Source of the DNA: JAJTFW01 sp903922455
Lineage (GTDB): Bacteria > Bacteroidota > Bacteroidia > AKYH767-A > OLB10
NCBI GenBank assembly: GCA_943329665.2
Contig: CALQEU020000014.1
Location: 15,586 to 79,585, forward strand
Direction: 5' to 3'
DNA length: 64,000 bases
The notes under the pieces are model-generated. The model searched no databases, was not told where the DNA came from, and was given only the letters and a program-made list of their open reading frames with translations. Position numbers and translations under genes: made by a program. Below are positions 1 to 10,000 of the stretch, piece by piece. Each line of letters opens with the position of its first letter. The stretch's first letter is position 1.

Positions 1-35
1 CCATGACAATTACAACCATGCTAGAAAAAAAATAA
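1..35 (+). CDS. C-terminal end of an upstream gene (partial)
   Basis: The third reading frame is open from the window edge and stops with TAA at 33-35; its last residues read MTITTMLEKK. The next start codon (39) follows after three bases, so this looks like the tail of a gene co-transcribed with the next one. Only about ten residues are visible, so no function can be given. Confidence 0.35.
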   Translation, partial: MTITTMLEKK

Positions 36-38
36 AAA

Positions 39-260
39 ATGGATAAGAAAACGATCGATCTACAAATTCAAAATCATTTAGGTGAATTAAGAAATGATAT
101 TCGCGTGCAAAATGTCATAGCAGCATTAGAAGATTATTATACCCAACAATCCATCGAAAAGATTTTAAAAGAAAAGGCGCAAAAAATAAATATATACGAG
201 CAAAGCTATTCTTTATTATTAGAATTAAAAAGCAAATTAAAAGCCGAAACTCAATCCTAA
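39..260 (+). CDS. Small helical protein of unknown function
   Basis: A 73-residue charged protein with no signal peptide and no membrane segment. The sequence is rich in E, K, Q and L with heptad-like spacing in its second half (roughly residues 35-68), suggesting a helical hairpin or short coiled coil. It starts three bases after the preceding stop and its end overlaps the receiver-domain remnant beginning at 241. I do not recognise the family. The position next to two-component genes suggests a signalling accessory protein, but this is inference only. It could also be the product of a deletion that joined a short gene to the damaged receiver. Confidence 0.45.
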   Translation: MDKKTIDLQIQNHLGELRNDIRVQNVIAALEDYYTQQSIEKILKEKAQKINIYEQSYSLLLELKSKLKAETQS

Positions 261-528
261 TCTAAGTATCATTCTTTTAGACATAAATATGCCTAAAATG
301 AACGGACTAGAATTTCTAAGAGAGCTTAAAAATGAACCAGAGTTTCGATCCATCTCTGTATTTGTAATGACCACACCGCCTAACGACAATGAAAAAATTG
401 AGGTATACAAACTAAATGAAGCAGTGCAGATTCTAAAACCACTCACAATCGAAAAGTTTGTAAACTCCATTTCAATTTTAAACAATTACTGGAAGTTATT
501 TGAAGAACCAGAAACTTCTACTTTATAA
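241..528 (+). pseudogene. N-terminally truncated response-regulator receiver domain
   Basis: Frame 1 from 241 encodes the second half of a stand-alone receiver of the Rcp1-like type common in Bacteroidota: the phospho-acceptor strand (IILLDINMPKMNG), a VMTT strand end, the switch lysine in ILKP, and a C-terminal helix ending near NYWKLFEEPE. The first two beta-alpha units, with the acidic pocket (normally VEDD/VDDD), are missing. Stops at 220-222, 226-228 and 238-240 close the frame upstream, and the overlapping protein at 39-260 is not receiver-like, so a single frameshift cannot restore it. The only in-frame ATG (289) lies after the phospho-acceptor Asp. Most likely a remnant; a short expressed fragment from 289 cannot be excluded. 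Confidence 0.6.
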
Positions 529-540
529 GAGCACTTAAAA

Positions 541-2931
541 ATGATAAATACTAACATAGTGAACAAAATTCAGGTTCAGATTATAGAAGATAATGGACAA
601 GACATAAGTGTCTTGATGAATGCAATTAAAAAAACTGGGCTTGAAGTAGAAGTTACAGTATGTACAACCATCAAAGAAGCTATTGCCCTTACAAAAAACA
701 AATCTTTTGATTGTATTTTTCTTGATTATTATTTCCCAGAACAAAATGGAATTGATTTCTTGAAATACTATAGTGAACATGGAAAAGGCGCAAGCATTAT
801 TATGGTTACTAGTGAAGAAGATATTCATCTAGCTGTTGAATGCATGAAACTTGGCGCATACGATTTTTTAAGCAAGAGTCAAATAACCGCTGCAAGTCTA
901 TCTAAAAGTTTGCGTTATATTTTAAAACTTAAAGAAGCGAGAACTGCTGCACTTATTGCTACATCTGCACTACAAGAAAGCGAATTAAAGATAAAGAATA
1001 TAATTGCGAGGTCACCCATATTACTTTTTCACATAAACAATGATGGAACGATTTCGCTCTTCAAAGGAAAAGCTGCGCATTGTCTATCGGTAAAACCAGA
1101 CAAAGTAATAGGGCAAAACTTAATAAATTTCGGCAACGCTCTTCCCATGCGAATGGGAGATTTTCGATTAGCCTGTGACACCCAACAATGCAATTTCAAA
1201 ACAGAAGTTGACGGACACTTCTTTGATGTAAATTACATTCCGATCTATGATCAAAATGAAGTCATCAATGGAATGATGGGAGTTGCCATTGACATTACAT
1301 CCTACACTAAAAACGAGGAGGTATTGCTCCATCAAATTGTAACCAAAGAGGAGTCGTCGAAAATCAAAGAACAATTCCTAGCAAACATGAGTCATGAAAT
1401 CAGGACACCTATTCATGGTATTATTAGTTTAACTCAATTTATACTTAACACAAACACTAACGAAGAGCAAAAAAACTATTTAGACCTGATCAGAAAATCA
1501 GCAGACACTTTACTAGTTATTGTAAACGACATTCTAGATCAATCGAAAATCGATTCAGGAAAAATGACTTTTGAAGAGATTCCCTTCAATTTAAAAGATA
1601 CATTCACTGCTTCAGTGGCTGCATTTATTCCAAAAACGATTGAGAAAAAAGTAGAACTTAGAACAGAAATATCTAATGAACTACCAGCGGAAATTATAGG
1701 AGATCCGATTCGATTAACTCAGATCATCAATAACCTATTAGGAAATGCGATAAAGTTTACCGAAAAGGGATACATACTCATTGGGGCAAGATTAAAAGAA
1801 AGCAATGAAGAATACAATATTCTTGAATTCTTCATCAAGGATTCTGGCATAGGTATATCCGAAGATAAGATAGATAGCATTTTTGAATCCTTTACTCAAG
1901 CAGGTAATGAAATAACACGCAAATACGGCGGTACCGGACTCGGATTAACTATTACCAAGCAACTTATCGAAAAGCAAAACGGAAGCATTCATGTAGAGAG
2001 CATTCCAAATGAAGGAACCACATTTAAATTTTGTATCCCTTACAAAAGTTGTCACACACACCATAAAACTACAAATACCATGGCGCTACATTCCGCAAAT
2101 CTATCAACTGAATTAAAAATTCTGGTAGCTGAAGATCATGAGATCAACCGATTCATTATTCAAAAGATGTTTAAAGAATGGGGAATCAAATGTGACTTTG
2201 CTGTTACTGGAATTGAGGCTGTAGAACAAGCAAGAAACACAGTTTATGATGTCATTCTCATGGATATTGAAATGCCAGATATGAATGGTTACAGAGCAAC
2301 TGAACTCATTCGACATGATTTGCCTACACCGAACAATGTAACTCCTATCATTGCCATGACTGGTCATGCCATGAATGGAGAAAAAGAAAAATGCATTAGC
2401 ATGGGCATGAACGACTATATTTCTAAGCCTTTTAAGCCAGAGGAATTAAAGAATAAAATCGTTGAATTAACCAAATCATCTCAAATGGCTGATGCATCAA
2501 TTATAGAATCAAAAAAAGAAACATCAACTTTAACAAACGCTTTCACTTCTACATCAAATCAAACTGAAGAATTAAAAGTTACAATCGACCTAACATTTCT
2601 TAAAGAGATTTCTGACAATAATGATGATTTCTTTGTTGAATTTATACAAATGTTCTTGGCTAATTCACCTAAATCAATTTCTGATATAGAAAATGCCATT
2701 CCAGATCATAATTTTGATGTGATACGACAAGCGGCACACAAAGCGAAACCTTCATTTAATTATGTTGGACTAAAAGAATGCTCAAGCTTAGCTGCTAAAA
2801 TCGAAGAACTAGCTAAGAAAAATGAAAACATGGAAATGATTATTGAAAACATTAATAAAATTAAGGCATTATGTAACGAAGCTTATCCGCAATTAGAAAA
2901 CGAAATCAAATCTATAAAAAACACCATTTAA
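541..2931 (+). CDS. Hybrid sensor histidine kinase (receiver-PAS-HisKA-HATPase-receiver-HPt)
   Basis: A 796-residue soluble multidomain phosphorelay protein with no membrane segment. An N-terminal receiver (about 10-130, phospho-Asp 62) is followed by a PAS-like domain (about 145-255). Next comes a dimerisation/phosphoacceptor domain with MSHEIRTP (His 285) and an ATPase domain with an NLLGNAIKFT N-box, DSGIGI and GGTGLGL. A second receiver (about 520-640, VILMDIEMP, Asp 575) and a C-terminal HPt domain (about 680-790, AAHKAKPSF, His 733) complete it. All phosphotransfer residues are present. The order suggests that an upstream kinase or partner phosphorylates the N-terminal receiver, and that the HPt hands phosphate to the regulator 11 bases downstream (2943). 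Input signal unknown; probably cytosolic. Confidence 0.93.
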   Translation: MINTNIVNKIQVQIIEDNGQDISVLMNAIKKTGLEVEVTVCTTIKEAIALTKNKSFDCIFLDYYFPEQNGIDFLKYYSEHGKGASIIMVTSEEDIHLAVECMKLGAYDFLSKSQITAASLSKSLRYILKLKEARTAALIATSALQESELKIKNIIARSPILLFHINNDGTISLFKGKAAHCLSVKPDKVIGQNLINFGNALPMRMGDFRLACDTQQCNFKTEVDGHFFDVNYIPIYDQNEVINGMMGVAIDITSYTKNEEVLLHQIVTKEESSKIKEQFLANMSHEIRTPIHGIISLTQFILNTNTNEEQKNYLDLIRKSADTLLVIVNDILDQSKIDSGKMTFEEIPFNLKDTFTASVAAFIPKTIEKKVELRTEISNELPAEIIGDPIRLTQIINNLLGNAIKFTEKGYILIGARLKESNEEYNILEFFIKDSGIGISEDKIDSIFESFTQAGNEITRKYGGTGLGLTITKQLIEKQNGSIHVESIPNEGTTFKFCIPYKSCHTHHKTTNTMALHSANLSTELKILVAEDHEINRFIIQKMFKEWGIKCDFAVTGIEAVEQARNTVYDVILMDIEMPDMNGYRATELIRHDLPTPNNVTPIIAMTGHAMNGEKEKCISMGMNDYISKPFKPEELKNKIVELTKSSQMADASIIESKKETSTLTNAFTSTSNQTEELKVTIDLTFLKEISDNNDDFFVEFIQMFLANSPKSISDIENAIPDHNFDVIRQAAHKAKPSFNYVGLKECSSLAAKIEELAKKNENMEMIIENINKIKALCNEAYPQLENEIKSIKNTI

Positions 2932-2942
2932 TATACATAGCT

Positions 2943-4118
2943 ATGGTCGCAGGAAAAATATTTATTATCGAAGATGATACCATGATCGCTACATTGATTC
3001 GTCAATGCTTGAATAAATTTGATAAATTCGAATCAACACACTTTATTAATGCGGAAGATTGCATTAACAGTCTACATGAAAATCCAGACATTGTTATCAT
3101 TGATTACAATCTGCCCGGAATGGATGGATTCACTTTCATGAAAAAAGTTAAGGAAAATTGTCCAAGCGCACTTATCATCATTTGCTCGGGTCAAGAAGAT
3201 GTTGAGGTAGTAGTTAGTTGTTATCAAAACGGAGCTAATGAATACATCCTTAAGAATGAAAAAATGATTGCAAGTATTGAGAATGCGGTGCGCAACTTAA
3301 GCATGCAAGTAACTTTGAGAAAAGAAGTTGTATTCCTTCAAGAACAGATCATAGACCGAAACAAGTATTCAAATATTATTGGATCGAGTCCGGCAGTAAT
3401 GCGTGTTTTACGTCTTATACAGAAAGTAGAAAACAATAGCATGATGGTTTTGGTTACTGGACAAAGTGGGACCGGAAAAGAACTAGTAGCAAAAGCACTT
3501 CATTACAATTCACAGCGCTCAAGAAAACCGTTTGTTATTGTGAACATGGGCGCTATTCCAACTGAACTTATCGAAAGTGAACTTTTCGGACATGAGAAAG
3601 GGGCTTTTACTGATGCTCGCGAAAGAAGAATAGGAAAATTTGAAGAGGCTGACGGTGGAACCATCTTCCTAGATGAAATTGGAGAAATGGACATGAGTCT
3701 ACAATCAAAACTGCTTCGTGTTTTACAAGAAAAAGAAGTTACGAGAATCGGAAGCAACAAAACCATCAAATTAGACTTTCGACTAATCGCTGCGACCAAT
3801 CGAAATTTAGCATTTGAAGTAAAAGAAGGTCGATTCAGAGAAGATTTATTCTATCGGATTCAAGGTTTTCTAATTCATTTACCACCTTTAAATGAGCGCG
3901 GAGACGATATTATTTTACTAGCAAAATCATTCCTTACTGAATTTTGCAAAAACAACAAGATGGAACCATACACCATTTCCAAAGAAGCTTGTAAATTTAT
4001 GCTGGAATATGCGTGGCCGGGTAATATACGTGAACTTAAAGCAGTTATTGAACGTGCGTCGCTCATGGCGGAGAATAATACGATCACAGTTGATGACCTT
4101 ACTTTTGTAACTGCATAA
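2943..4118 (+). CDS. NtrC-type sigma-54 activator-like response regulator lacking a DNA-binding domain
   Basis: 391 residues: an N-terminal receiver (about 5-120, phospho-Asp in IIDYNLPGMDG) and a full sigma-54-interaction AAA+ domain (about 145-385). The AAA+ domain has Walker A GQSGTGKE, the ESELFGHEKGAFTDA loop, Walker B GTIFLDEIGEM, the R-finger region FREDLFYR and the sensor II motif WPGNIRELK. The protein stops about 25 residues after sensor II, so the usual Fis-type helix-turn-helix is absent. The sigma-54 contact loop reads GAFTDA rather than GAFTGA. It lies 11 bases after the hybrid kinase and is its probable phosphorelay output. Without a DNA-binding domain it might act from solution on sigma-54 polymerase, or do something other than open promoters. 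Confidence 0.9.
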   Translation: MVAGKIFIIEDDTMIATLIRQCLNKFDKFESTHFINAEDCINSLHENPDIVIIDYNLPGMDGFTFMKKVKENCPSALIIICSGQEDVEVVVSCYQNGANEYILKNEKMIASIENAVRNLSMQVTLRKEVVFLQEQIIDRNKYSNIIGSSPAVMRVLRLIQKVENNSMMVLVTGQSGTGKELVAKALHYNSQRSRKPFVIVNMGAIPTELIESELFGHEKGAFTDARERRIGKFEEADGGTIFLDEIGEMDMSLQSKLLRVLQEKEVTRIGSNKTIKLDFRLIAATNRNLAFEVKEGRFREDLFYRIQGFLIHLPPLNERGDDIILLAKSFLTEFCKNNKMEPYTISKEACKFMLEYAWPGNIRELKAVIERASLMAENNTITVDDLTFVTA

Positions 4119-4142
4119 TGCTTAAAATTTAGCAATTTATAT

Positions 4143-4174
4143 GAAAAAGGTTGGAAAATATTCCAACCTTTTTC
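4143..4174 (+). terminator. Rho-independent terminator after the two-component genes
   Basis: A perfect 14-bp stem (4143-4156 with 4161-4174) around a four-base loop, ending in a run of T. It starts 24 bases after the stop of the NtrC-like gene. Because A-runs flank the other side too, it could work in both directions. Confidence 0.8.
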
Positions 4175-4244
4175 ATTTCACTTTAAGCAACCAATTCTAT
4201 CGTTTGACGTATACATACAGTAGTTTTTAAAAAATAAAATTCCG

Positions 4245-5372
4245 ATGAGCTATAAACTTCGAATAAGTAATAAACTTAAACTTTCAACACTACAAAAAGG
4301 CTTACTAATTGCGGGAGTAACATCCGCACTTACTTTAGCCATCTACATCGGGATAGGAATCAATACAGCAGATGTAACCAATTCAAGCGCTTCCATTCCA
4401 CTAATGGAACAAGATCCTATTAATAATGGAGAAGTAATCATTGGTTTTGGTTGGGATGAAGGGAAATGTTTAGTTTCAGAAATAGGTCCAGATGCGATTG
4501 ATGTTTGCGTTCATGCTGAATGTATTTCAGGAGGAAAAGACAATACTCTTGGTCTAAGCGCAGGAAACGGAATGAAAAATTTAAATTTAGTACTTCCGAA
4601 ATTGGATGCATTAGATGGAGAAGGAATTGATATTGCCATCGATTACCGAAGATTTGAAAAATCCGGAAATTTTTATACAAGAGGAAAAGACTTCAACTTT
4701 GGTATGAAAGATGGAAAGCTTGCCATCAAATACAAGCTGACAGCGGCCAACGGAAAATCCTATTCCATCAATGAAACAACGACTTTTGAAATTGCGAAAG
4801 ATATGGCGTATAGAAATTATCGTTTTATATATACACCCACCACCGGAAAAGGAGAATTATTGGTAGATCGTGTAGTAGTTTGGAACAATCAAGCAGCTTC
4901 ACAAAGTAAACTTACTTGGAATACATCTGAAAATATAATTATTGGAAATGAAATGAACGGAGAAGGTAAACCCTTACCATTCTTCGACAATCTAGTTATT
5001 CGACAAACAAACGCATCTTCTAAAACTCCAATGGAATTAATAAGTTTCTCAGCGGATTTAGAAGGACAATATGTAAAATTAAACTGGCACACTGCCAAAG
5101 AATTCGGTGTACAAGATTTTATTATTGAGAAAAGCTCAGATACAAAATCCTACAAAGAAGTAGGAAGAGTAAAAGGAGCTGGTCAATCCAATTCACTTAA
5201 AGAATATACACTTCAAGACAAAGAACCATTACTAGGAGTTACCTATTACCGCCTGGCATTAAGCAATAATAATGCACATTCCATTTGGGTTCCTGTTATT
5301 GCTTTTAGATTAAAACCAGAGCAAATGATTCCAACTTCAGTTTCCAACTCAAATTTATCTTCAGAAAAGTAA
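4245..5372 (+). CDS. Membrane-anchored exported protein with lectin-like and fibronectin-like domains
   Basis: 375 residues with a basic N-terminus and one hydrophobic segment (about 19-41) that acts as signal anchor or uncleaved signal. The central part (about 60-255) is beta-rich, with a pattern resembling a concanavalin/LamG-like sandwich that often carries a regular FDNLVIRQ edge strand. The last third (about 262-355) resembles a fibronectin-III-like module common in Bacteroidota surface proteins (VKLNWHTAKEFGVQDFIIEK, then TYYRL). No T9SS sorting domain is visible. It is a single-gene unit between two terminators. Specific function unknown. Confidence 0.7.
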   Translation: MSYKLRISNKLKLSTLQKGLLIAGVTSALTLAIYIGIGINTADVTNSSASIPLMEQDPINNGEVIIGFGWDEGKCLVSEIGPDAIDVCVHAECISGGKDNTLGLSAGNGMKNLNLVLPKLDALDGEGIDIAIDYRRFEKSGNFYTRGKDFNFGMKDGKLAIKYKLTAANGKSYSINETTTFEIAKDMAYRNYRFIYTPTTGKGELLVDRVVVWNNQAASQSKLTWNTSENIIIGNEMNGEGKPLPFFDNLVIRQTNASSKTPMELISFSADLEGQYVKLNWHTAKEFGVQDFIIEKSSDTKSYKEVGRVKGAGQSNSLKEYTLQDKEPLLGVTYYRLALSNNNAHSIWVPVIAFRLKPEQMIPTSVSNSNLSSEK

Positions 5373-5397
5373 AACCCAATACAATTTCATTTTTTTC

Positions 5398-5427
5398 AAG
5401 TCGAATATTCTGAATATTCGACTTTTT
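5398..5427 (+). terminator. Terminator downstream of the exported protein
   Basis: A 13-bp inverted repeat (5398-5410 with 5412-5424) with a very tight loop, followed by a T-run. It lies 25 bases after the stop at 5372. Confidence 0.7.
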
Positions 5428-5513
5428 TATTTGTATTTACGACCCACAAATAACTAATTATCATATCATTGTATGTCATAAAAAACTATATACAGTGGTA
5501 ATCAATAATGGAT

Positions 5514-5521
5514 TAAATTTG
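5514..5521 (+). promoter_or_regulatory. Bacteroidota -7 box for mscL
   Basis: TAAATTTG matches the TAnnTTTG -7 consensus of Bacteroidota sigma factors. It lies 22 bases before the mscL ATG, predicting a leader of under 20 bases. I see no convincing -33 TTTG. Confidence 0.45.
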
Positions 5522-5543
5522 CGGAAACCTAATAACAAATAAT

Positions 5544-5978
5544 ATGAGTTTTATCAAAGAATTTAAGGAATTTGCTGTTAAAGGCAATTTAATCGACTTC
5601 GCTATCGGAGTGGTAGTTGGAGGTGCATTTGGAAAAGTAACCACAGCATTTGTAGATGGGATGGTCATGCCAGTAGTTGGTAAGCTGATTGGTGGTCAAA
5701 ATTTCTCTGAATTGAAATATAAAATTCAAGATGGATCCAAAGAAGTAATAGACTCGGCAGGAAATATTATTTCGACAACTGTACCTGAAGTTTACATTGA
5801 ATATGGTCAATTTATCACGACAGTAATTGATTTTACGGTGGTGGCTTTTGTTATGTTCATGGTAATTAAAACGATGAACAAATTAAAAAAGAACGAAGAA
5901 GCAGCGCCTTCTGCACCTCTGGCACCAACTAAAGAAGAAGTTTTGCTTGGAGAAATCAGAGATTTACTTAAAAAATAA
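5544..5978 (+). CDS. mscL: Large-conductance mechanosensitive channel MscL
   Basis: A 144-residue inner-membrane channel that opens under membrane tension and releases solutes during osmotic downshock. The N-terminus (MSFIKEFKEFAVKGN, then LIDFAIGVVVGGAFGKV) is the typical amphipathic helix and pore-lining TM1. The second hydrophobic segment lies at about 90-110, followed by a charged C-terminal helix with the LLGEIRDLLKK bundle motif. Length is normal for the family (about 130-150). It is probably read together with the DUF3078 gene 27 bases downstream. Confidence 0.97.
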   Translation: MSFIKEFKEFAVKGNLIDFAIGVVVGGAFGKVTTAFVDGMVMPVVGKLIGGQNFSELKYKIQDGSKEVIDSAGNIISTTVPEVYIEYGQFITTVIDFTVVAFVMFMVIKTMNKLKKNEEAAPSAPLAPTKEEVLLGEIRDLLKK

Positions 5979-6005
5979 TTTCAATAAAAAATACTTATAT
6001 AATAT

Positions 6006-6959
6006 ATGAAACGTATAGGAATACTACTATTTTTTATAGCTGGATTTGTGTCAATGAGTAATGCTCAAAGTGATTCAACAGTTAAAGCTGATACCGTTTG
6101 GAGAACAGGAGGATTATTCTCCTCTTCATTTAATCAAGTAAGTTTAATGAATTGGGCAGCTGGTGGACAAGATGCTATGTCGCTCAACAATATTGTAAGC
6201 CTGTTTGCGAAATACAAAAAAGGTCGAATGACTTGGGATAACACTTTGGACATGGGCTATGGAATTGTGAAGCAAGGGGACGAAAAAATCAGAAAAAACG
6301 ATGATCGACTAGAATTAAATTCTAAACTTGGAATTCAATCTGGGGAAAGTAAATTTTACTACACTCTACTCTTTAATTTCAGATCTCAGTTTGCGGAAGG
6401 ATATAATTATCCGAGAACAGATTCGTCTCTTTACATCTCTAAATTTGCCGCACCAGCATTTACATTATTATCCTTGGGATTGGATTACAAACCCGCTGAC
6501 TATTTCTCGTTCTTCCTCTCTCCTATCACTGCTCGAGGAATTATCGTAAATGACAAACGCCTTTCCGATGAAGGCGCTTATGGAGTTGATCCCGGTGAAA
6601 AATTTCGTGCTGAAGTTGGAGCCTATGTAAACACACGTTTTCAAAAAGACATTGTAAAAAATGTAAACTTCATGACAAAACTGGATTTATTCAGCAATTA
6701 TCAAGAAGATCCACAGAACGTCGATGTTAATTGGGAAATTTTGATCTCGATGAAAGTAAATTCTATCCTTTCTGTCTCTATCGGAACACAACTAATTTAT
6801 GATGACAATACTCAAATTGCATTATTTAGAAGTGTAAATGGTACCAATGTACCCGTTACTCGATTAGATGGGACACAAAAAACAGGTCCTAGAACTCAAT
6901 TTCGTCAAATCTTCGGAGTTGGCCTAACCTACAAAATGGAAGGATTCGGAATTCGTTAA
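6006..6959 (+). CDS. DUF3078 outer-membrane protein
   Basis: 317 residues with a cleavable signal peptide (about 1-20, ending SNAQ). The following FNQVSLMNWAAGGQDAMSLN stretch is characteristic of DUF3078, a Bacteroidota-restricted family. The rest alternates hydrophobic and polar residues in amphipathic strands (for example TWDNTLDMGYG and FYYTLLFNFRSQF) and ends with a strand, consistent with a beta-barrel in the outer membrane. No biochemical role is established for the family to my knowledge. It follows mscL closely and ends before a strong terminator. Confidence 0.85.
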   Translation: MKRIGILLFFIAGFVSMSNAQSDSTVKADTVWRTGGLFSSSFNQVSLMNWAAGGQDAMSLNNIVSLFAKYKKGRMTWDNTLDMGYGIVKQGDEKIRKNDDRLELNSKLGIQSGESKFYYTLLFNFRSQFAEGYNYPRTDSSLYISKFAAPAFTLLSLGLDYKPADYFSFFLSPITARGIIVNDKRLSDEGAYGVDPGEKFRAEVGAYVNTRFQKDIVKNVNFMTKLDLFSNYQEDPQNVDVNWEILISMKVNSILSVSIGTQLIYDDNTQIALFRSVNGTNVPVTRLDGTQKTGPRTQFRQIFGVGLTYKMEGFGIR

Positions 6960-6981
6960 TAAAAAAACGAACTATTAGTAC

Positions 6982-7017
6982 AACAGGTTTGCTTTATTGG
7001 CAAACCTGTTTTATTTT
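6982..7017 (+). terminator. Terminator after the DUF3078 gene
   Basis: An 11-bp perfect stem (6982-6992 with 7000-7010), seven-base loop and T-rich tail. The tail runs almost directly into the start of the next gene at 7024. Confidence 0.75.
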
Positions 7018-7023
7018 GGCAGA

Positions 7024-10000
7024 ATGGGATTGGTCATTTATAAGTCTTCAGCTGGCTCGGGAAAAACATTCACTCTCGTACAACAATTTCTAATAAAAGT
7101 AATCGAAAAACCTTGGCTCTTTCAAAGAATTCTAGCCATCACGTTTACCAACAAGGCAACTGAAGAACTTAAAACAAGAATAATTAAAGAACTTGATTTA
7201 TTAGCGCATGGAGAAAAATCCATGCATCTTGAAGTACTACTTGAAAAACTTCCCAAACTAAGTGAAAAAGAAATTTATGAGAATGCGCAAATTGTTCTAG
7301 TTAAAATTTTACATCACTATTCCTCCTTTGCCATTTCAACTATTGATAGTTACTTTCAAGTTTTAGCTAGAACATTAGCAAGAGAACTTTTACTTCCTCT
7401 TAAATACAACATTGAACTCGACACTGAATACATCTGTAAAAACACAACCAATAACTTATTGGACGAAGCAGGCAAGGACGAACAAATTACTTCTTGGTTA
7501 GAAAAACTGTTGCTTCATCGCATTGATGAAGGTAAAAACTGGAATGTAAGGACAGAGCTCGAAAAAATGACGAAAGAGCTTTTGCAATCGACTTCAGCAA
7601 GAGATCATGCAGCTTCTGTCGATATGAACCAACTGCTTGATTTAATTCAATGGATGATTATCAAAAAGAAAGAAGTCGAGAAATTCATGAATGCCAGAGG
7701 ACAAGAAGTTATTCAAGTTTTGGCGAAACATCAATTGGACGTAAATAAATTTTACTATAAGTCGAGAGGTCCGGTTGGATATTTACTAAAGATCGCGAAT
7801 CGCAAAAGCAGTCACAAAGAATTTACGTCAATTAATTCTTACACCCAATCGGCATTGGAGGATCCACTAATGTTAGTCCCAAAAGCGGAACAAAATAATG
7901 AATTACTCGTCTCCATAGCTACTGAAGAAATCTATCCGCTACTTGATCAAGCGGTAAGTTATATCTATGAACATCAGCGTGCCTACTTATCCGTTTCTGA
8001 AGCATTAAAATTAATTTATCAGTCGGGAATCAGTGGTGCGTTAGACGAAAAATTAAAAGAATACAGAGAGAAAAATCAAATTTTTCACTTGTCAGATACC
8101 ACAAGAATGCTAAGCAAAATGGTAGCTGATCAAGACGCGCCCTTCATTTATGAAAAATCGGGCAATACCTATTTGCATTTGCTCATTGATGAATTTCAAG
8201 ATACTGGATCGGAACAATGGCAAATTTTAAAGCCATTGGTTATAAATTCACTTTCTACTGGCAATGAAGTTATCTTAGTGGGTGATGCTAAGCAAAGCAT
8301 TTATCGCTGGAGAGGTGGGAATATGCAATTACTTTTAGAAGGGGTAGAAAAAGATTTAAAGAAATCGGGATTCCCATTAAAGAATATTATTCTAGACACC
8401 AACTACCGAAGCAAAAAAAATATCATCGAATTCAACAATGTTCTTTTCCCGGTCGCAGCACAATTGCTCAGTACGAAATTCAACCCTGACGAAACGATAT
8501 TTCAATTAGCTTATCATAAAGATCAGGTATTTCAAAAATCAAGAGACAAAGGCGCTGAGGGTGGATATATCCAAATCGATTTTTTCGAATCCGATAAAAC
8601 AAAAAAAGATGACGATACCGTACCTGTACATTGGAAGACGAAAGCACTCGGTAAGATGGATATTATTATTGAGGATCTACTTTTAAAAGGATATCAACTA
8701 AAAGACATCACTTTAATTTTCAGAAACAACCAACACGAAAAAGAAATTGCAGATTATTTGTTTAATCAAAGGAAATATCCATTTATTTCTACCAATTCAC
8801 TCTTGCTTTCCACTCATCCGAAAGTAAATTTATTATTAAATAGTTTGAGACTCTTATTGCAGCCCGACTCTCCCCTACTACATGAGGAAATTGATCTGCA
8901 TGCATTGTCCGATTCTACATCCCCAACTTTCCCATTTCAATCGGTTCGTTATAATAAAAACAAATTGTCGTGGGCTAAAAAGAATATAATTAGTCAAAGA
9001 GAAAAACTAATTGCTTTACCACTTGATATAGTTGTTCATCATATTCATGAGTTACTTTCGCTTTCAGTAGTTGATCCCTTTATCCAAAAATTCAACGATC
9101 TTATCAAAGATTTCTCAAGCACGATCAACAATACCATTGCAGGATTTATTCAATGGTGGGATGAACATGAGCCTACCCGAAAGTGGAGTGTAAATTTAGA
9201 TGAAGGTGGTGATGCGATTCGAATGATCTCCATTCATCGATCTAAAGGATTAGAATTTCCAATCGTTATTATTCCGTTTCTTGATTGGGAATTTACACCC
9301 AATAATAAATCCATCTTATGGGTGAAGAGTAATGAAGAAATGTTTGCAGAGCACGGAAGCATCCCTGTACAAGCTGTTAATTCACTGAGTGAATCCTATT
9401 TTTGTGAAGACTATTATCAGGAATCATTAAACACAGCGTTGGATAATATCAACTTACTTTATGTGGCTTTCACTCGACCCGAAGAAAAATTATTTATTAT
9501 TTCTCCTAAGAAACCGGCGCGCAATGAAATAGGAAGTCTGTTGAAAGATGCCATTTCATCTCGAGATGATTGGAGTCAACAGAATACCGATCCAGAAACT
9601 GAAACATTCAGCATCGGCCAAAACGAATCAAAAAAATCAGAAGATTCAAAAGCTAAATCTGCTTCTATATATTCTCCTGCTTCTTTTTCTATGAGCGACT
9701 TCATAAAAAGCGAAAATATTCAACTTCATCTACCGCCTTTAAAAACATCTTTTACCAGTGATGAAATCATCATTGGAAATTTAATACACGAAACGATTTC
9801 GTATGTCTATCACAAAGATGATATTCCAAAAATGATAAATGAAGTACTTTCAAAAAATGGAAATCAAGCATACCGAAATTTTTCAGAAACGGTGACTCAA
9901 CAAGTCTATGCTATCTGGACACTTTTAGAAAATGAAAACTGGACGTCATCTTCCTATGAAATAGTTAACGAATGCGATTTATGTGATGAACAGGGAATGT

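Noticed and set aside
535..828. Minus-strand open frame over the hybrid kinase start
   Set aside because: Antisense to a clear receiver domain; composition typical of a shadow frame.
7012..7019. -7 box for the AddA-like gene
   Set aside because: TATTTTGG has one T too few for TAnnTTTG; suggestive but below the standard used for the others.
6997..7023. TTG start adding nine residues to the AddA-like helicase
   Set aside because: The TTG lies within the terminator hairpin of the previous gene; ATG 7024 begins four residues before the first helicase strand, as usual.
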